Shown: positions 9,999-21,702 of the stretch, one piece after another | Layout: each line of letters begins with the position of its first letter | Position numbering within the stretch: position 1 is the first letter of the stretch | Assembly (NCBI GenBank): GCA_015501595.1 | Contig: JADNRX010000123.1 | Coordinates: 1 to 64,000, forward strand | Direction of reading: 5' to 3' | Source of the DNA: Hymenopellis radicata | Taxonomy: Eukaryota; Basidiomycota; Agaricomycetes; Agaricales; Physalacriaceae | Length of the DNA: 64,000 nucleotides | Notes under the pieces: model-generated | What the model was told of the DNA's origin: nothing | The model's input: the letters and a program-made list of their open reading frames with translations, nothing else | Database searches by the model: none | Program-made: the position numbers and the translations under genes

Positions 9999-11162
9999 CT
10001 ATAGCCGACGTGAGTGATAAAATAGAAACTCGTTCCAATGGCTCACCTGGTATTCCTTCAGGACCACAAGGACTTGCTCGATAGCGCGTTTAAGTTTCGG
10101 GTACAAGTCGGTGGGCAATATATCTGCGCATGACTTTTGAGTGGACGCCTGATAGCCCATGTAAACCGAAACCCCCGACTCATGATTATTCGGGCTTCTG
10201 GGCTGGGTGGCTTCATAATGCTCCGCTCGGTACCACACCTCCAGCGCGGTCTTGTGGTAGTCGCCAAGATTCCTAAATATTCCGGTCTCAATGCGTTCGG
10301 TGAGAGTGCGGATGCGCTTCTTAATGTCCCTAAGCTTGCAGACATTCTTTTCCTCTTCTCTCCACCCAGTCGTGCGTTGTATGCTGGCAGTCTGATTCTG
10401 GTTAGTGTGATAGACGCGCGACAACTTCGGACTCTACTCACGCTTTCATAGACTTGGTCGCCGATGTCGTTCAATTCCCCGGCGAGATCGTGCAGGTACG
10501 GAATGAGGTCGCCAATCGACGCGCCCAGAAGAGACATCATATCATAGTACGCTGCCCTGTTGCGATCCTTCTCGCATTTGGCGGCGTTGAAGATCTCGAC
10601 CATCATGTCGTGATATTTCTCAATCTTCTCTTCTGTGAAGATGCCGTCCGCTGGCCAAATATGTGCGGCGCTAATGAGCTTGAGGTCCCTGGTAACATTT
10701 CTTAGCTTTCATGAAAGAAACGTTAGGAGGAAGGGGACACACTGGATGCTCTGCTCGATCAATATAATCTCCGGGTCCACGTTCTTTACAGATCCAGTTT
10801 GCCAAAAGATCGCTACAACGACCCCGACGACGAGGGCAAGGAAGGCGGATAGTATAGGGCTGCAGATGAAGCATGGTTTTACAGCTCTCGCCGGCTCCTG
10901 GTCGTTGTGAAGCAGAAGGCAGATTCGAGTGGCAAGTCTAACGTACAGGCCTAGCATTAAAGTCGTTCCGCGTCGGATATGCGCCAAACGTCGGCGTGAC
11001 AGGACTTGCGAGGGGACTTGCATCCGAAAGTTCGATGGGGTTGAACGCTTGCAAATCCATATTATGGGGGGCGTAGTACAGGCTCCTTGCGAAAGGTCCC
11101 TGCGCCGTATGCGCCCATATGGCGCGGTTGTGGAGATCTTCGCGTTCGACGTCTGTGTCCAT
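9999..11162 (-). CDS. Hypothetical protein with one transmembrane helix
   Basis: Four exons join cleanly: 11162-10947, 10897-10743, 10688-10442 and 10397-9999, with introns of 49, 54 and 44 nt and GT-AG borders, giving 338 residues. The start is MDTDVEREDLHN. A hydrophobic segment at about residues 86-103 (ILSAFLALVVGVVVAIFW) would anchor it in a membrane. The rest is helical and charged, with a Lys/Arg-rich run near the third intron and a long C-terminal helical part ending EFLFYHSRRL. I do not recognise the family. The topology resembles small Agaricomycete single-pass proteins next to F-box genes. Splice phases agree at every junction, which supports a real gene. Confidence 0.7.
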
Positions 11163-11449
11163 TGATGTACTGGGAGGAAGAGAGCAGAATGGTTTCTTAT
11201 TTGTGATGGACAGATGAAAGGACAGCGGCGCCTCGTGTTCAAAACATGTCAATGCTTCCGACCAGGTAATCAAACTTCCTTGCCCTATGAAACGCGATAA
11301 AGGTTGTTCTACATACTCTCTGCGTGATTTATAGTATATACATACAGTCGTAGTGGGCCAATAACTGGTGTCAGGCGGACTGAATCCGACTGATAATGCG
11401 GCTTGCCAGTCCAAAAGTAAGCGCTGGCATTGAGCTACAAAGCTGGGGA

Positions 11450-11523
11450 TGAGTCGACCCAGGCTCGAACTGAGGACCTTCTGTGTGTTAGACAGATGCG
11501 ATAACCAACTACGCCATCGACCC
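11450..11523 (-). tRNA. tRNA-Val (anticodon AAC)
   Basis: The full cloverleaf folds on the minus strand: acceptor GGGTCGA paired to TCGACTC (one G-U), D-stem GCG/CGC with AGTTGGT loop, anticodon stem TCTGT/ACAGA with loop CTAACAC, T-arm CTCAG-TTCGAGC-CTGGG, discriminator A. The anticodon is AAC, and there is no intron. Confidence 0.88.
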
Positions 11524-11852
11524 GATGTATCCCGTGGGAACTCATTACTCTCACAATGTTGAATGCGCCACAGATAGAATCTTTCTTCGTCACTGGTGAG
11601 TTTCCTCACCTCGCGCCTCCTTTCACCTCACTTGATTTGTTATCTACTGGGTCTCAAAACAACGTGGCAAAACAGGTGAGTTCCCTTTGCCTTCAGCACC
11701 TTAAGTAAGTAGCCCAGATGATCCAGCAGCATGCATTGGGCGATTCACTTGTTTCTTGTTCTTCCCGCAGCTTCACCTCTCGGGAGTCGGTCGTCTTACT
11801 TATTGTTGTCCTGGATTGTGGCACCCTCAGTTGAATTTCGGTGATGGGGATA
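11524..11852. other. Intergenic, nothing assigned
   Basis: AT/CT-mixed sequence between the tRNA-Val and MITE-2, with several GTGAGT/CAG pairs that look like splice borders but no connected coding frame. Confidence 0.4.
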
Positions 11853-12233
11853 CTGTACTATTACTACCATAGGTTCACGTCACAGGTCACGAGGCCTTAT
11901 GATGCGAACCTAATTGTAGTTAGTCACTAGGTCACAAGGCTCTGTGAACATGTCTAAAATTGGTCACAAATCTGACTTGATCTAAATTTTGCTTCTTCGG
12001 CCTAATTTTAGTAGTTTTTTCTTCTATTTAGCTCTATTTAGGATGAAAATTGTCTATTTCTGCTGTTTGCATTTACTTTATAGGTCAAATTAACCTAAAA
12101 AAGCAGAAAGTTAAAAATCTCAATGAACATAATTTTTTTAGGTCACACACTTTTGGCCAGCATGAACATGCTACTTAACATGTTCATGAGGTCACAGGTC
12201 ACAACCCATGAACCTATGGTAGTAATAGTACAG
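11853..12233. mobile_element. MITE-2, TA-flanked, near-perfect TIRs
   Basis: A 381-bp AT-rich element. Left end CTGTACTATTACTACCATAG, right end its reverse complement, matching for about 26 bp. TA is duplicated at 11851-11852 and 12234-12235. The subterminal motif GGTCAC(A) repeats several times at both ends. It is non-coding and is the best-preserved member of the three-copy family (see 2803 and 31777). Confidence 0.85.
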
Positions 12234-12456
12234 TACTTACAGCTGCTTTCCAGAACATGTATCAGTTCGGCCCTCGAGTCGTACTCCGTCTCCGTCTCGC
12301 CAGGTGAGTTGTGAAACCTATTTATCTTGCTAATTTTCTTATGCTAGTACATGGCCGTTGCTCGCCCTACATACACGGGCTACTACTTGCAGTTCTACTA
12401 ATGCGCCGCCTCCCTCGCCGGCTTTTCCGACAATACAGTATACACTATCGACGCCA

Positions 12457-14072
12457 TCACCAAAGATGTGTGCGCACTGGTCCCCTGCAGATACGCTTCA
12501 TGAAATCCCGAATTCCTTTCGACACATTGCCTCCATTCCTAGTCCCCAGAACAAGCAACCCCAACGATCCGAACGGCGCAAGTCGGTGCTCGATCATCTG
12601 CAAAAGCCACGATTCTGTGAATGCTGGGTTCTCGAATGCCCAGACTAGCTCCAACGCTTCCATCTTGGGACAGTAATTTCGGCTTGACAGGACGTTCAGG
12701 AGTTCATCGGTAAGCAGGGTGGGTGCATGTTCGACGATGGATAAGTGAGTAAGTTGTGGCGTCAGCGCCAGAAGTGCAAGCATCTCTGGCGAGGAAATGG
12801 TGTACGCGACGTCAATGCGCATCACCAGGATGTAGAGATGGGTAAGAGTGCAGTGGGATGCCATTATGAAGGTCTGCAAAGGAGACGCCAGTTGTCCTTC
12901 CTGGGATGGACTTGGAACCAGAGGAGCCTGATTAAATACGAGGCTGAGGCTTTGTAGTTTCGGAAGACGAAGCCGAGCGACATCTTCAAGCAACGTCCGT
13001 GACCAGCCGGACATGCGTGGTGCAATCTTAAGAGATGTAACCAACATGCCGTCGGCAATCCCGGACACTTGGCCGTTGACTGTGACATGGCGAAATTCTG
13101 CTTCACCTTCTCCCAATACATCGTCCACAGCGATTAGACTGTCAGAACTCATGTCAAGCATCACCATCCCGGGGTGGTGAAGTTTGTGGTAACATTGACT
13201 ATTTTGCCCCATTCGAAAGGATCAACGTCGTCGTTAGCACCGCCATCTCCGAGTCTGAGATGTTCCAGGACATCGATTGCCGTGATGAATATGTCGAATG
13301 GAGCACCTATAACGTCGAGATTGATATTACCGTCCACTCCAAATGAAAGCATTCGGAGAGTAGGTAGTAGCAGTTTACCTTCATCGCAGATCATCTGCAA
13401 AATTTCCCAGGCCTCGTCGTCCATCATGATGTCCGCCTCCAACCATCGGTCGCTGACCTCATACAAAGCTGAGATTTGGGGATGATCCGGGTGAGCGACA
13501 ATCTCTCTCTGGCGATAATATGGTGATGAAGAGACATTTTCAATCTTCACCGAAAGAGGTGCAGTCCCGGATCGCCTGATGTATAGGTCAACAAGGGATC
13601 GTTTTACCGAGGGACTGGCGTAAATGTGAGTCCATAGCTTCGGTCTGAATAGCGCGATCTGCCGCCATTTGAAGCACGTCCAACTGATGCTGAGAGGCGT
13701 TTTGAACGCAGCTGGTTCATAAGAGTCGCATGCGAGTTCAAAGATGATCTCCAGAACTTCGACAGGTAGGCGACGGATACCGGATGGAGAGAGGTAGACA
13801 TCCCATTGAGCCGCGTCTCTCTTCAGTCGCCGTCGAAGAAGCTTCATGGAAGCGAGTGTCGTCTGAAAACGTGCAATCTCTTTGTCGAGGAAGGATATAT
13901 GGTCCCCAATTGTACACACTGTAGAAGCGACGTGGTCCATTTGCACTGCGGATGGAGGGGTATAGGCTCTATCACGCGAAGTTTGCTCGTCTGGAATGAG
14001 GAAGTTGAGCCTAGGAGACGCATAGTGGCACTTTGGGCATAGCGGAACAGTCGCCATTACGGGAGGAGGCAA
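12457..14072 (-). pseudogene. F-box-like gene with one frame break
   Basis: Two open frames on the minus strand overlap at 13161-13212 and together form one F-box-like protein. The first (14072 to about 13165) has an N-terminal CPKCHYASPRLNF zinc-knuckle-like start, a coiled-coil-prone segment (about 55-85) and an F-box-like LPVEVLEIIFELA with a distant FKWRQIALFRPKLW block. The second (about 13190 to 12457) continues with leucine-rich repeat-like sequence to RGPVRTHLW. They differ by one base near the run CCCCGGGATGG at about 13165-13175. No GT-AG intron of plausible length restores the frame. Either one G was lost or it is a sequence error. Not closely related to the tandem pair at 5-9 kb. 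Confidence 0.65.
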
Positions 14073-14394
14073 ATGTCTACTGAAACGAGAGTTAGTCGAA
14101 TTGGAAGAGCTGGAGCTAACTCGCCAATGTCGTCGTTGGTCGTTGTGAGATCAGAGTGCAAGGCTGAAAGCCACTGAAAGATGATCGAGAAGCAACGCGG
14201 TCGGACGGTCACGTGAGCAGGCACCATTGCAAGACCACCGTTCGGCTCTCAGTACAGGCTCGGACAGAGATAGTAGGAAGCCTTATAGCAGGAGCTACGG
14301 TATTGGAGGTCCTCTTGTAGATAATTTACGAAGTACAAATGCGAATACGGCTCTGATTGCCAGAATGAGTAAATGCGCCACACAACACCATCAA
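14073..14394. other. Intergenic, upstream of F-box-like gene
   Basis: 322 bp between the start of the minus-strand F-box-like gene and a tRNA. Promoter presumed, with no clear TATA motif and no coding frame of note. Confidence 0.4.
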
Positions 14395-14468
14395 GGTAAG
14401 CTAGCTCAGTTGGTTAGAGCGTGGCGCTAATAACGCCAAGGTCCTGGCTTCGACCCCCATGTTGGCCA
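14395..14468 (+). tRNA. tRNA-Ile (AAT), possibly degenerate
   Basis: D-arm GCTC-AGTTGGTTA-GAGC and anticodon arm TGGCG-CTAATAA-CGCCA with anticodon AAT are perfect. The acceptor GGTAAGC/GTTGGCC has one mismatch and two wobbles. The T-stem CTGGC/CCCAT has mismatches at its first and last pairs, including the normally fixed G53-C61. Expected length 74 and no intron. It could be a weak functional gene or a recent tRNA pseudogene. Confidence 0.55.
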
Positions 14469-14760
14469 TTTGCGGATGATTGAACTCTTTTTATATGTAG
14501 GGCGAGTCGACATGGACGAAACATTTTGTCAATTAGATGGTTGCCCGGTCGACCGTCGAAGGGAGAGCACTGCAGATTTTGATGTACATAAGTGACGGCG
14601 ATGCTAAGCATCTAATACAGTAACGAGCGAAAGTGTTATATGTAGTAACGTAAAAAGACCTCACAGCAATTCTAGCTTTTAGAAGAAAAGAGCACGGACA
14701 AGACTGCACCTAAGCACACTGAGATGCGCCAAAGGAGATATTATCAAAGTACGGTCCTAG

Positions 14761-15989
14761 TCAGTTGTCAGGAGATGCCAGCACAAGGTGCGAAACCAAC
14801 ATACCAGTATGATTTTCGACGTCCGACTGCAGGAGGTTATCCTTGTCGGAACAATTGCGGTTTTCCTGTCCGGGGCATTGCGCAACATCTAGCGCGTTCC
14901 CATTGGCATCGACAGAATTGATATGGACCTCCCCAGACGCATGCACAAACTCCAAGAAGCGGGGCGGGAGTAAGGGGACAGGATCAGCCTGGTTGGTTAT
15001 GCGCGCGAGGCTGGTTCCGAGTACTTGGTCCGCAAAGTTGGCGAACGCCTGATCTCCGACACGCGGAGAGCCAAAGAGAGTGGTGGTCACCGCAATAGAA
15101 GGGTCGAGAGCGGACTTGAACATGAGCGCGTCGAGCGTGGCGATTGCGGCACCTAGGACGCATAGGTGAGATAAATCGAACAGAGGATATTCGAAGCTTA
15201 CCTAGGGAATGTCCAGTAACAATAAGGTTCTTGGAGCCGGTGCTCGTCAAGCCGTCTTGAACGGCTCTCATGACCTCTGCGGCAGTCCTCTCGAACGTGT
15301 TCTGGAATCCGGAATGGACTTTGATGTCTACGACGCACGTCAGCGAGTAGATCTTTGGATTGGCGTCGGTCCTTGCCATCCACATTAACTCCGGAAATCA
15401 GATTCGTATTGATATCTTGTAAGAAGAAAGCGGCGTCGTTGAGGACTGAAAGACTGATGAAGATATCAGACTTAGCGCTGCGTATTGTGATGGCGACCTA
15501 CATGTTATCAGGATCTGTTCCCTGATGCGCGACGACGATAGAGTTTGTCGGTGCATCATGGGCAACAAAGACTTAATGCTGGGATCAATCACAAGCAGCG
15601 GTCAAGAAACAGTGATTCTTACAAAGTGGAGTGACACCCCCATCTGTAGAACAATCAATTGTTCAGCCATCTAAACGCTTTGTTGATAAGGAAGACTCAC
15701 CGCCACCGGAGAGCAAAAAAGTTACATCTCCACCGAGAGCGTCGCAGGCCGCACCGCAAGTAAGTGTCGTAACAGAATCAGTAGCGCAATACACGGCGCG
15801 ACTGAATTGAGCAGCCCTGCTGAAGGCCGAGGTAAGGTCGGCGGCAGAGATGGCCGCAACACCAGATTTGCTTTTCCCGCCCAGCAAGTCCCCAAGGTCA
15901 TCGAGGAAACCTGGTGCTGGGACAGGCACAGCCCAGGCGACAGACGTAAGGAACGTTAGGGTGACCAGCAGATGCATGTGGGAAAGCAT
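14761..15989 (-). CDS. Secreted class-3 lipase / feruloyl-esterase-like hydrolase
   Basis: Alpha/beta hydrolase of the fungal lipase_3 family, which hydrolyses glycerides or feruloyl esters outside the cell. The start MLSHMHLLVTLTFLTSVAWA is a signal peptide ending at AWA/AVP. A second Met four codons on is an alternative. The nucleophile sits in GHSLG (split by an intron directly after SLG), the Asp is in NQADPVP, and the His probably in ENHTGML. About six exons: introns at 15644-15700 and around 15552-15602, 15460-15510, 15160-15210 are clear. The junction near 15330-15380 does not keep frame with a standard intron, so exon 4-5 borders are uncertain. The end is VLASPDN then TGA at 14763-14761. 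Near-full length for the family (about 300 residues). Confidence 0.82.
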
Positions 15990-16075
15990 TGAGAAGAAGA
16001 ATAAAAACGGCACAGCCAGGGAGAAGCGAGGGAAAAGGTGGTCCACCGAGGAAAGAAATGAAAAGACCCTCGAGG

Positions 16076-16084
16076 CTTATATAC
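16076..16084 (-). promoter_or_regulatory. TATA box of the lipase gene
   Basis: On the minus strand GTATATAAG lies about 90 bp upstream of the chosen lipase start codon, the usual distance for a fungal TATA box given a short 5' leader. Confidence 0.55.
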
Positions 16085-16089
16085 CATGC

Positions 16090-17170
16090 CAGTCGATCGG
16101 GTGTTCTGCCATCAAATCTTCACGAACGCGTCGCGACGACGCTTGCACTTAGCCGACTGTAGCCGACAGACATTGTTACAGACACGAGGTTCGACAGGCA
16201 CTGATCGCATTGCATCCGTACTGGCAAGTCGATTGACATGTCCTTGCGCTGCCTTCAAAGATGAGCTGCGTCGAAGACTTCCTGGTCGATCCGGAGCATG
16301 TTACTACGCGCTTACTTGCCATTTGAGAGCGCGCCGAGATCGTTGAGTGATTGCTGTTGAATGGAGATGTAAACACAATCATGATATGTCACATTAGGCA
16401 GCTGCACAACTTACCGCTGTGTTTCTGTACGCTCACCACATCCCGCGACAAAGAGCATCGAACGCGCGCTTCCTACTCAGGTTGACAGTAGGCATTGGAA
16501 GCTTCGCAGATCTGCAGTGCTTCTGCTGCAGGTTCGTGATGTTTGGACCACCTTTTGACCAAAGGCCGGAGGAAATCGAGTCCTTCGTAGCGCTGATCGC
16601 TGGCCCGCTGGCCTTCAAATCATGAACGATGTGATTTGCTGACCTCGAGACGCTGATCCTGGAATTGCGGAATGGTATGGCCAACAGGATCACAAAGTCA
16701 AGACAACAATTCCAACGCTATGGGCCTCGTCAAGTTCCTCTTGGCGAACAACGCACTGTTGATCCGAACCATAGCAATACTAGCCAGTAATAGGCCAATA
16801 GCGAAGTCGTAATGTCAATCCTTGACTCGTTGATGGCGCAGAAGATGTGCGAGAATACGCCTAAATGCGGATACTTGGCACAAGCAGCTTTAGGCTACCC
16901 ATCGTGGTAGTACCGGAGCAAGCACCACTGATAAATGAAAGGTCGGAAGGGAAAATACGTCGAACAGCGGCTTACTTGTAGCACCATTAAGTATATTCAT
17001 GTACGAACTCGCGTAGGACAAGATTGCACCTGACGATAGGCGGCGATTAGAGGCTAATGTCGCCATGTTGACCTCCCAAGTATATTCAGCACGTCTCGTG
17101 TGGGGTCTGAAGAAAGCCGGAAGGCAACAGGATCATTCGGGGAGTTGAGTAAAGCTCGTAACGGTAAAGG
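16090..17170. other. 1.1-kb stretch without a recognisable gene
   Basis: Only short frames on both strands. GT-AG-like borders occur, but no connected protein appears. It may hold decayed sequence related to the kinase-like locus that follows. Confidence 0.4.
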
Positions 17171-17174
17171 TTCT

Positions 17175-17672
17175 TTAGTCCCGGCGCGCGATGCCTGCTC
17201 CGCAGTGTCCAAACATGAAAATGGCTGGTCCAGTTGAGGCGACGGATATCACGATTCGCAGGAAGAGCATATTATATATGCCCACATTCGTTAGTTTTTG
17301 AAAGTGATCGTTGTGAACGAAGTTGCACATTGGCCCGGATTCTCGCTCCAGTTCGGTCCGAGAGCCGGCCACCATTCCAATAATGGCACCTGGGACGCAC
17401 AACGCCTTTATCCTCAGGCTTAACACGTATACAGCAACATGTTTGATTAGAAGAGAGTCGATTAGTGTCAAAAAGCTACGACGTGTACAACGTGAATATC
17501 CTTCACCGGGGGATTGAATGATCCACCCGACTCCGACGAGAGGGATTCTAGAGGGATTTAACGGTCTGGAAGGTGCTGTCGGAGTCCGAGAAATGACTCT
17601 GGACTCGAGCACTTCTCCTGATTGACGGCAAAGCTCCTCAGCGGTCAGTTGCATCGTCGGATTTGGCCTCAT
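17175..17672 (-). pseudogene. Duplicated C-terminal fragment of the pseudokinase gene
   Basis: The start of this frame, MRPNPTMQLTAEELCRQ, repeats the end of the neighbouring kinase-like gene (MRSNPTTRPTAEDLCRR at about 17910). The flanking block GGTTCTTTAG also occurs at both sites. After about 50 residues the sequence becomes unlike any kinase. It is best explained as a partial tandem duplication of the gene's 3' end. Confidence 0.5.
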
Positions 17673-17784
17673 GGGGCCGCCTGGTGCAAGGAAGCTTTGA
17701 TCATTAACACTTTATTATACTGAGTTCTCGACAAGATCCTCTATAAGTAAGTAGATAGTTGAGTGGAGCGAGTAAACAGGTTCT

Positions 17785-18868
17785 TTAGAGACCGTCGGGG
17801 CCAGCCAACAGGGTACTACTAGAATCCGAGAACTGATTTGGTACGAGTATCCCCAGCTCACGCCGACGGCAAAGATCCTCAGCTGTCGGTCGCGTTGTCG
17901 GGTTAGACCTCATGGCCGGTCTGAGAAACGTTTCTTGAAGGCGTTTATCGCTAACCTGGGTGATTGCACTAGGCTCCTGACCAGATCCTCTCTGAACATC
18001 ACATGAAGCGGCGCGCCATCGAAGAAAATGCGACACAGCTCACCTGGTAATTGAACATTTCTAAGCCTTGAGTAAAGCTCCACGGCCCCGTAGACACATA
18101 CAGTGCGGTACACCCAAGAGCCCATATGTCGGCGCTGCATGAGATTTCCCCGCGTGCTATGAACTCGGGGGACCAAAAGTGGCAGCCATGCTGAATAGCA
18201 TCACGTAGCTCACTGGTCAAATCGGCGTAGTCTTCCGTTATAGTGGCCGTATGTGTCAGCAACGAGCGACGTCTTTCTTGAACTACTGGGAGCGCTACTC
18301 ATGAGTCACTTTGCGAGAGGACTGGTGACATGTTTCACTGACCGTCATCGTCTGGGGTATAGACATCTAGGTTGATGATCTTGATATTGTGATAGATATC
18401 CAAGAGGATACTCTTAGGACTGATACCTCGATGAATGAGACCTCGCGAGTGTATAAAATGAAGAGCAACCAAGGCCTGTTTGATGATACACTTCACAGTT
18501 TCCTCTCCGAGCGACTGTCGCTGCGCTTGGATCCAGCGTAAGAGCGAGCAACCTTCGATGTAATCGGTAACCAGACACAGATACGCAGGTTCGCCAGGAT
18601 TCGAGCTTTCAACAGTCCCTAGACATAGTGGTAAGCTCGAAGCTTTGACTGTTCCAACAGTATGCTTACCAGAGGCAATATATTGAAGCAAGCAAGGGCA
18701 TCCCTCTTTCGACATGAGCTTCAAGGTCTCCACTTCCTTGCGTGCTATAGCACGACTGACTAGATCAGAAGGCAGTTTGATGCGCTTCAGCACAGTCACT
18801 TGTGCGTCGCCTCCATCTGAGCGGCTCGATGCGAAGAACAACTTTTTGTTAGCGTACGTCCTTGTCAT
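17785..18868 (-). CDS. Pseudokinase (kinase fold, catalytic residues lost)
   Basis: The exons read without damage. The N-lobe has VTVLKRIKLP. The hinge and C-lobe have LCLVTDYIEGCSL, LIHRGISPKSILLD in place of HRDxKPxN, IKIINLDVY in place of DFG, then CHFWSPEF (APE-like) and SADIWALGCTALYVSTGPW. Introns lie near 18301-18346 and 18000-18060, and an optional 51-nt in-frame intron near 18610-18660. The last exon ends SSTLLAGPDGL. The HRD Asp, the Asn four to five residues on and the DFG Asp are all changed, while the fold and frame are kept. Its closest relative in the window is the active kinase at 26636-28158 (shared GCSL, GPW). The N-terminus is uncertain: I give the first in-frame ATG, but an upstream exon is likely. 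Confidence 0.65.
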
Positions 18869-19019
18869 ATCCGAGTCACGAGTGTTGAAAGGGCTACAAT
18901 CAAGAGGTATTCCCACTTCGACTTCAAATTCTACTGATAGTTAGACATACGTTGGTGATACGAGGGAACCAACGCACTATAACGACCTTCATCTAGGGAC
19001 AAGGTCGGAAATATTCGCG

Positions 19020-19589
19020 CAGAAGGAAAGTATTCCCAATAGCATTTACGAATCAATTCTTTGCGGGGCCGCTGCCTTCTCATTTCGAATCAGCGAAGAC
19101 ATTCATACCACTGGGTGTTGCGCCACATACTGTAATGCCACAAACTCCTTTCTTTCCTCTGCCCGCGCAGCAGATTTAGCCCTGGTGTGAGGTTCAGCGC
19201 CGAAAAGGTCCCCAAAGACTGGGTCTCATCGGAATCAAAATACACGTACCGGAAGAGTTCATGGGCCGTGGAAACATCTTTAAGTAGGCCCCGACAAATA
19301 TGAGCAGGATTGGTTCTGAGCCTCGAGAACAGCCCATTAGATTGTTTGGCAAAATCAGTGAGTCTCATGCGATGTCTATCACAATGTCGTTTGTTAATAC
19401 ATCACAGGTGAGTCGTGGAGATCCATACTTCTCGAAATCAAGGTGATGTAGATAGGCAAGGTCGGGGTCGACTTCGGTCTTGACGTCTTCTTGGTATAGA
19501 GAAGCGGCGCGCTGCAGGGAGATTACGTCGGCGCAGGTCTGACGGCGAAGCCACTTGAGAAATTTCGGGCCATTTGTTTCGTCGGACAT
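19020..19589 (-). CDS. Hypothetical N-terminal segment, perhaps part of the pseudokinase gene
   Basis: It starts MSDETNGPKFLKWLRRQ at 19589, with a TATA-like CTATATAAG about 60 bp upstream (19645-19654). A second frame (MRLTDFAKQSNGL, 19368-19090) overlaps the stop of the first by ATGA, and the open sequence continues beyond a TGA to about 18960 (LSLDEGRYSALVPSYHQ). This could be one leader region of the pseudokinase with one or two frame breaks, or a small separate gene. The fragments match no family I recognise. Confidence 0.4.
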
Positions 19590-20054
19590 CTTTGGAAGGA
19601 AGGAGGTGAAAAGTAGTAATTGTGGCCAGAGGACCGCTTCTGGGACTTATATAGGTCAGAATGACATCAATTAGCAAGCCTTTGTTATCTATTTGATCCC
19701 CGTGGTCGTTGTTCTGGCACAGGCGACCAATTAGTTCAGGCAGATCGACATAGTATACACCAGTTCCTGAGTTCGGGCTGTATTGAAGAGCTGATAACCA
19801 GGTGGAAGGGTGAGGTATTAAGTGAAAAGAGGGCATGCCCCAGAACGAAGAGGAAGCAAGCAGTGTACTGAAAAGATACGTTATTGTTCGGCGAGCTGAC
19901 AAGAGTTGACAATTAGAGGACAAGAACCGCGGACCCAGGTAATGATCTCTTTGTTTCTGCCCATCACCCGGATCACCGTCCCCATACAAAAGGCTTGTAC
20001 TCGAAGAAATGTGGCTCTCTACTCAAGACCTTCAACGAGAACTTAACGACTACT
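19590..20054. other. Divergent intergenic region between two kinase-like loci
   Basis: 465 bp between head-to-head starts. It contains the minus-strand TATA-like element at 19645-19654. An upstream in-frame ATG for the plus-strand gene lies at 19995. Confidence 0.45.
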
Positions 20055-21282
20055 ATGTATTCCACCCTCGAGATCACTCCCATGGAGCGATTCTGGGTAA
20101 CCAACTACGACAGGCTTCTTGAAGCTGGATACAAGTTACGTCCACGTTTCCATCCTGAATGGAAGCCTAGTCCTATCAAGTACTCCTACGAAGTACCAGA
20201 AGACCATGTGGCGCTCTATTATGGGGTAAGTGTGGGGTTATACTTTGTTCGATACCTACTTACCTACCTTTTCAGCATGAGCACCTCAACGACGCCATTC
20301 GCATTTCAGACCAGCGCCATGTCATGCTCCGGTCGTATAATTCCGACACTGAGAAGAAGGTTCTCGACGAGCTCCGGAAGCCACAGGCACAGTCTCCGCA
20401 TAATCGTACCGTTCCAATCTTGGACGAGCTGGAGATCGACGGCACCACAATTTTCGTAATGCCATTTCTGCGCCAGTTCGACGACCCACCATTTTTGCGG
20501 CGAAGTGAATGTTTGGAGGCTATTCGCCAAATCCTCCAAGGTCTAAAGTTCATGCACGAGAATAAGATCGCACATAAGTAGGTGCAAACAACTCGTTCTT
20601 CTGTTCCGCGACTCAGCATCTACCAGTGACGCGTGCAGAGGCAACATCATGATGGATAGTTCATCGCTCATTCCAACCAGCTTCTCGTTGATTCGCCCAT
20701 GGACCACCGACGGCTCGTATAAAAGCATTAAGTATCGCACGAGGTTCGCAGTACGACCGGTGAACTACTACTTCATCGATTTCGAGACCGCTGCCGTATA
20801 CCCTGAAGGCCAGCACTCATCGGGTTCGGTCCGCTTCGGAAGGGCAGGGCAAGATAAAACCCCTCCAGAGTTTTCTGAGCCTTTCATTCCTTTCTATCAG
20901 GCTTTCAAACTCGACATTTACCAAGTTGGTAATCATGTCCTGCGCGAGTGTTTCCTCGAGGTAAGCTAGGTCTACTGCGATCTCTGTGATTTCTAATAAG
21001 AAATCCGCAACGTAGCAGTATGATGGTCTTGAGTTTCTGACCCCGTTGGTCGAAAAAATGACCCATAACAAGGCCTATGAACGCATTGACGCAGCGCAAG
21101 CACTCGCTTTGTTCGAATCGCTGGTATCTGACCTGGATGCGAGGACACTACGGATGGACTACATCGTAGAAAAGTCCGATCGTATTCGACCCTACTTCCC
21201 AAAGAATTCGCGACGCCACAGGCGGAAGGCGAAGTTGTATAACTTCATACTCGATAAGTTTAGTTGCCTGGGATTGATGTAG
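20055..21282 (+). CDS. Protein kinase-like protein, Agaricomycete family
   Basis: Four exons (20055-20225, 20276-20577, 20627-20960, 21019-21282) join in frame into 356 residues. The N-terminal block MERFWVTNYDRLLEAGYKL leads into a reduced N-lobe. The C-lobe has MHENKIAHNDACRGNIMMD, which keeps the catalytic Asp and metal-binding Asn of HRDxxxxN, with the intron splitting the His-Asn codon pair. FIDFETA takes the place of DFG. AFKLDIYQVGNHVLRECF corresponds to the DVWSLG helix, and the end is KFSCLGLM. Known relatives are short kinase-like proteins abundant in Agaricomycetes; activity is possible but no clear Gly-rich loop is seen. Decayed relatives lie at 21299, 25690 and 30420. The start may be 19995 instead. 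Confidence 0.72.
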
Positions 21283-21298
21283 CTCATCTTTTGTTGTC

Positions 21299-21650
21299 GC
21301 GTACGTCCACTGAACTACTACTTCGTCGATTTTGAGACTGCCGAAATACATCCGGATCGTCAGGACCCACCAGTTCGAGCTGGTGGTTCGACATCTATCA
21401 AATCGGTAACCACATTCTTCGCCAGCGTTTTCTTGCGGTCAGCAAAACTAATCCTTATTCTCATTGTCTTCATCTAACCAGGTTACCTACCACCAGCCTT
21501 ACAATGGACTCGAGTTTCTCACACCGTTGGTCGAGAAGGTGACACAGGCTGATCCCCGTCATCGCAGGACGACGGGGCAGGCCCTCGAAATGTTTGAAAA
21601 CCTCGTTTCTGCACTCGATAATCGATTCCAGGATTTTGCGGAAGGACTAA
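21299..21650 (+). pseudogene. Truncated copy of the adjacent kinase-like gene
   Basis: Right after the parent gene the C-lobe is repeated: VRPLNYYFVDFETAEIHP, then DIYQIGNHILRQRF in a shifted frame, an intron-like gap and YNGLEFLTPLVEKVT. About 230 residues of N-terminal sequence are missing. The fragment ends before tRNA-Asn. Confidence 0.7.
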
Positions 21651-21702
21651 CATCTGTTGCTGTGTCTTTCATGTCAAAAAGCACTTCTCAAAGACACGTC
21701 CA

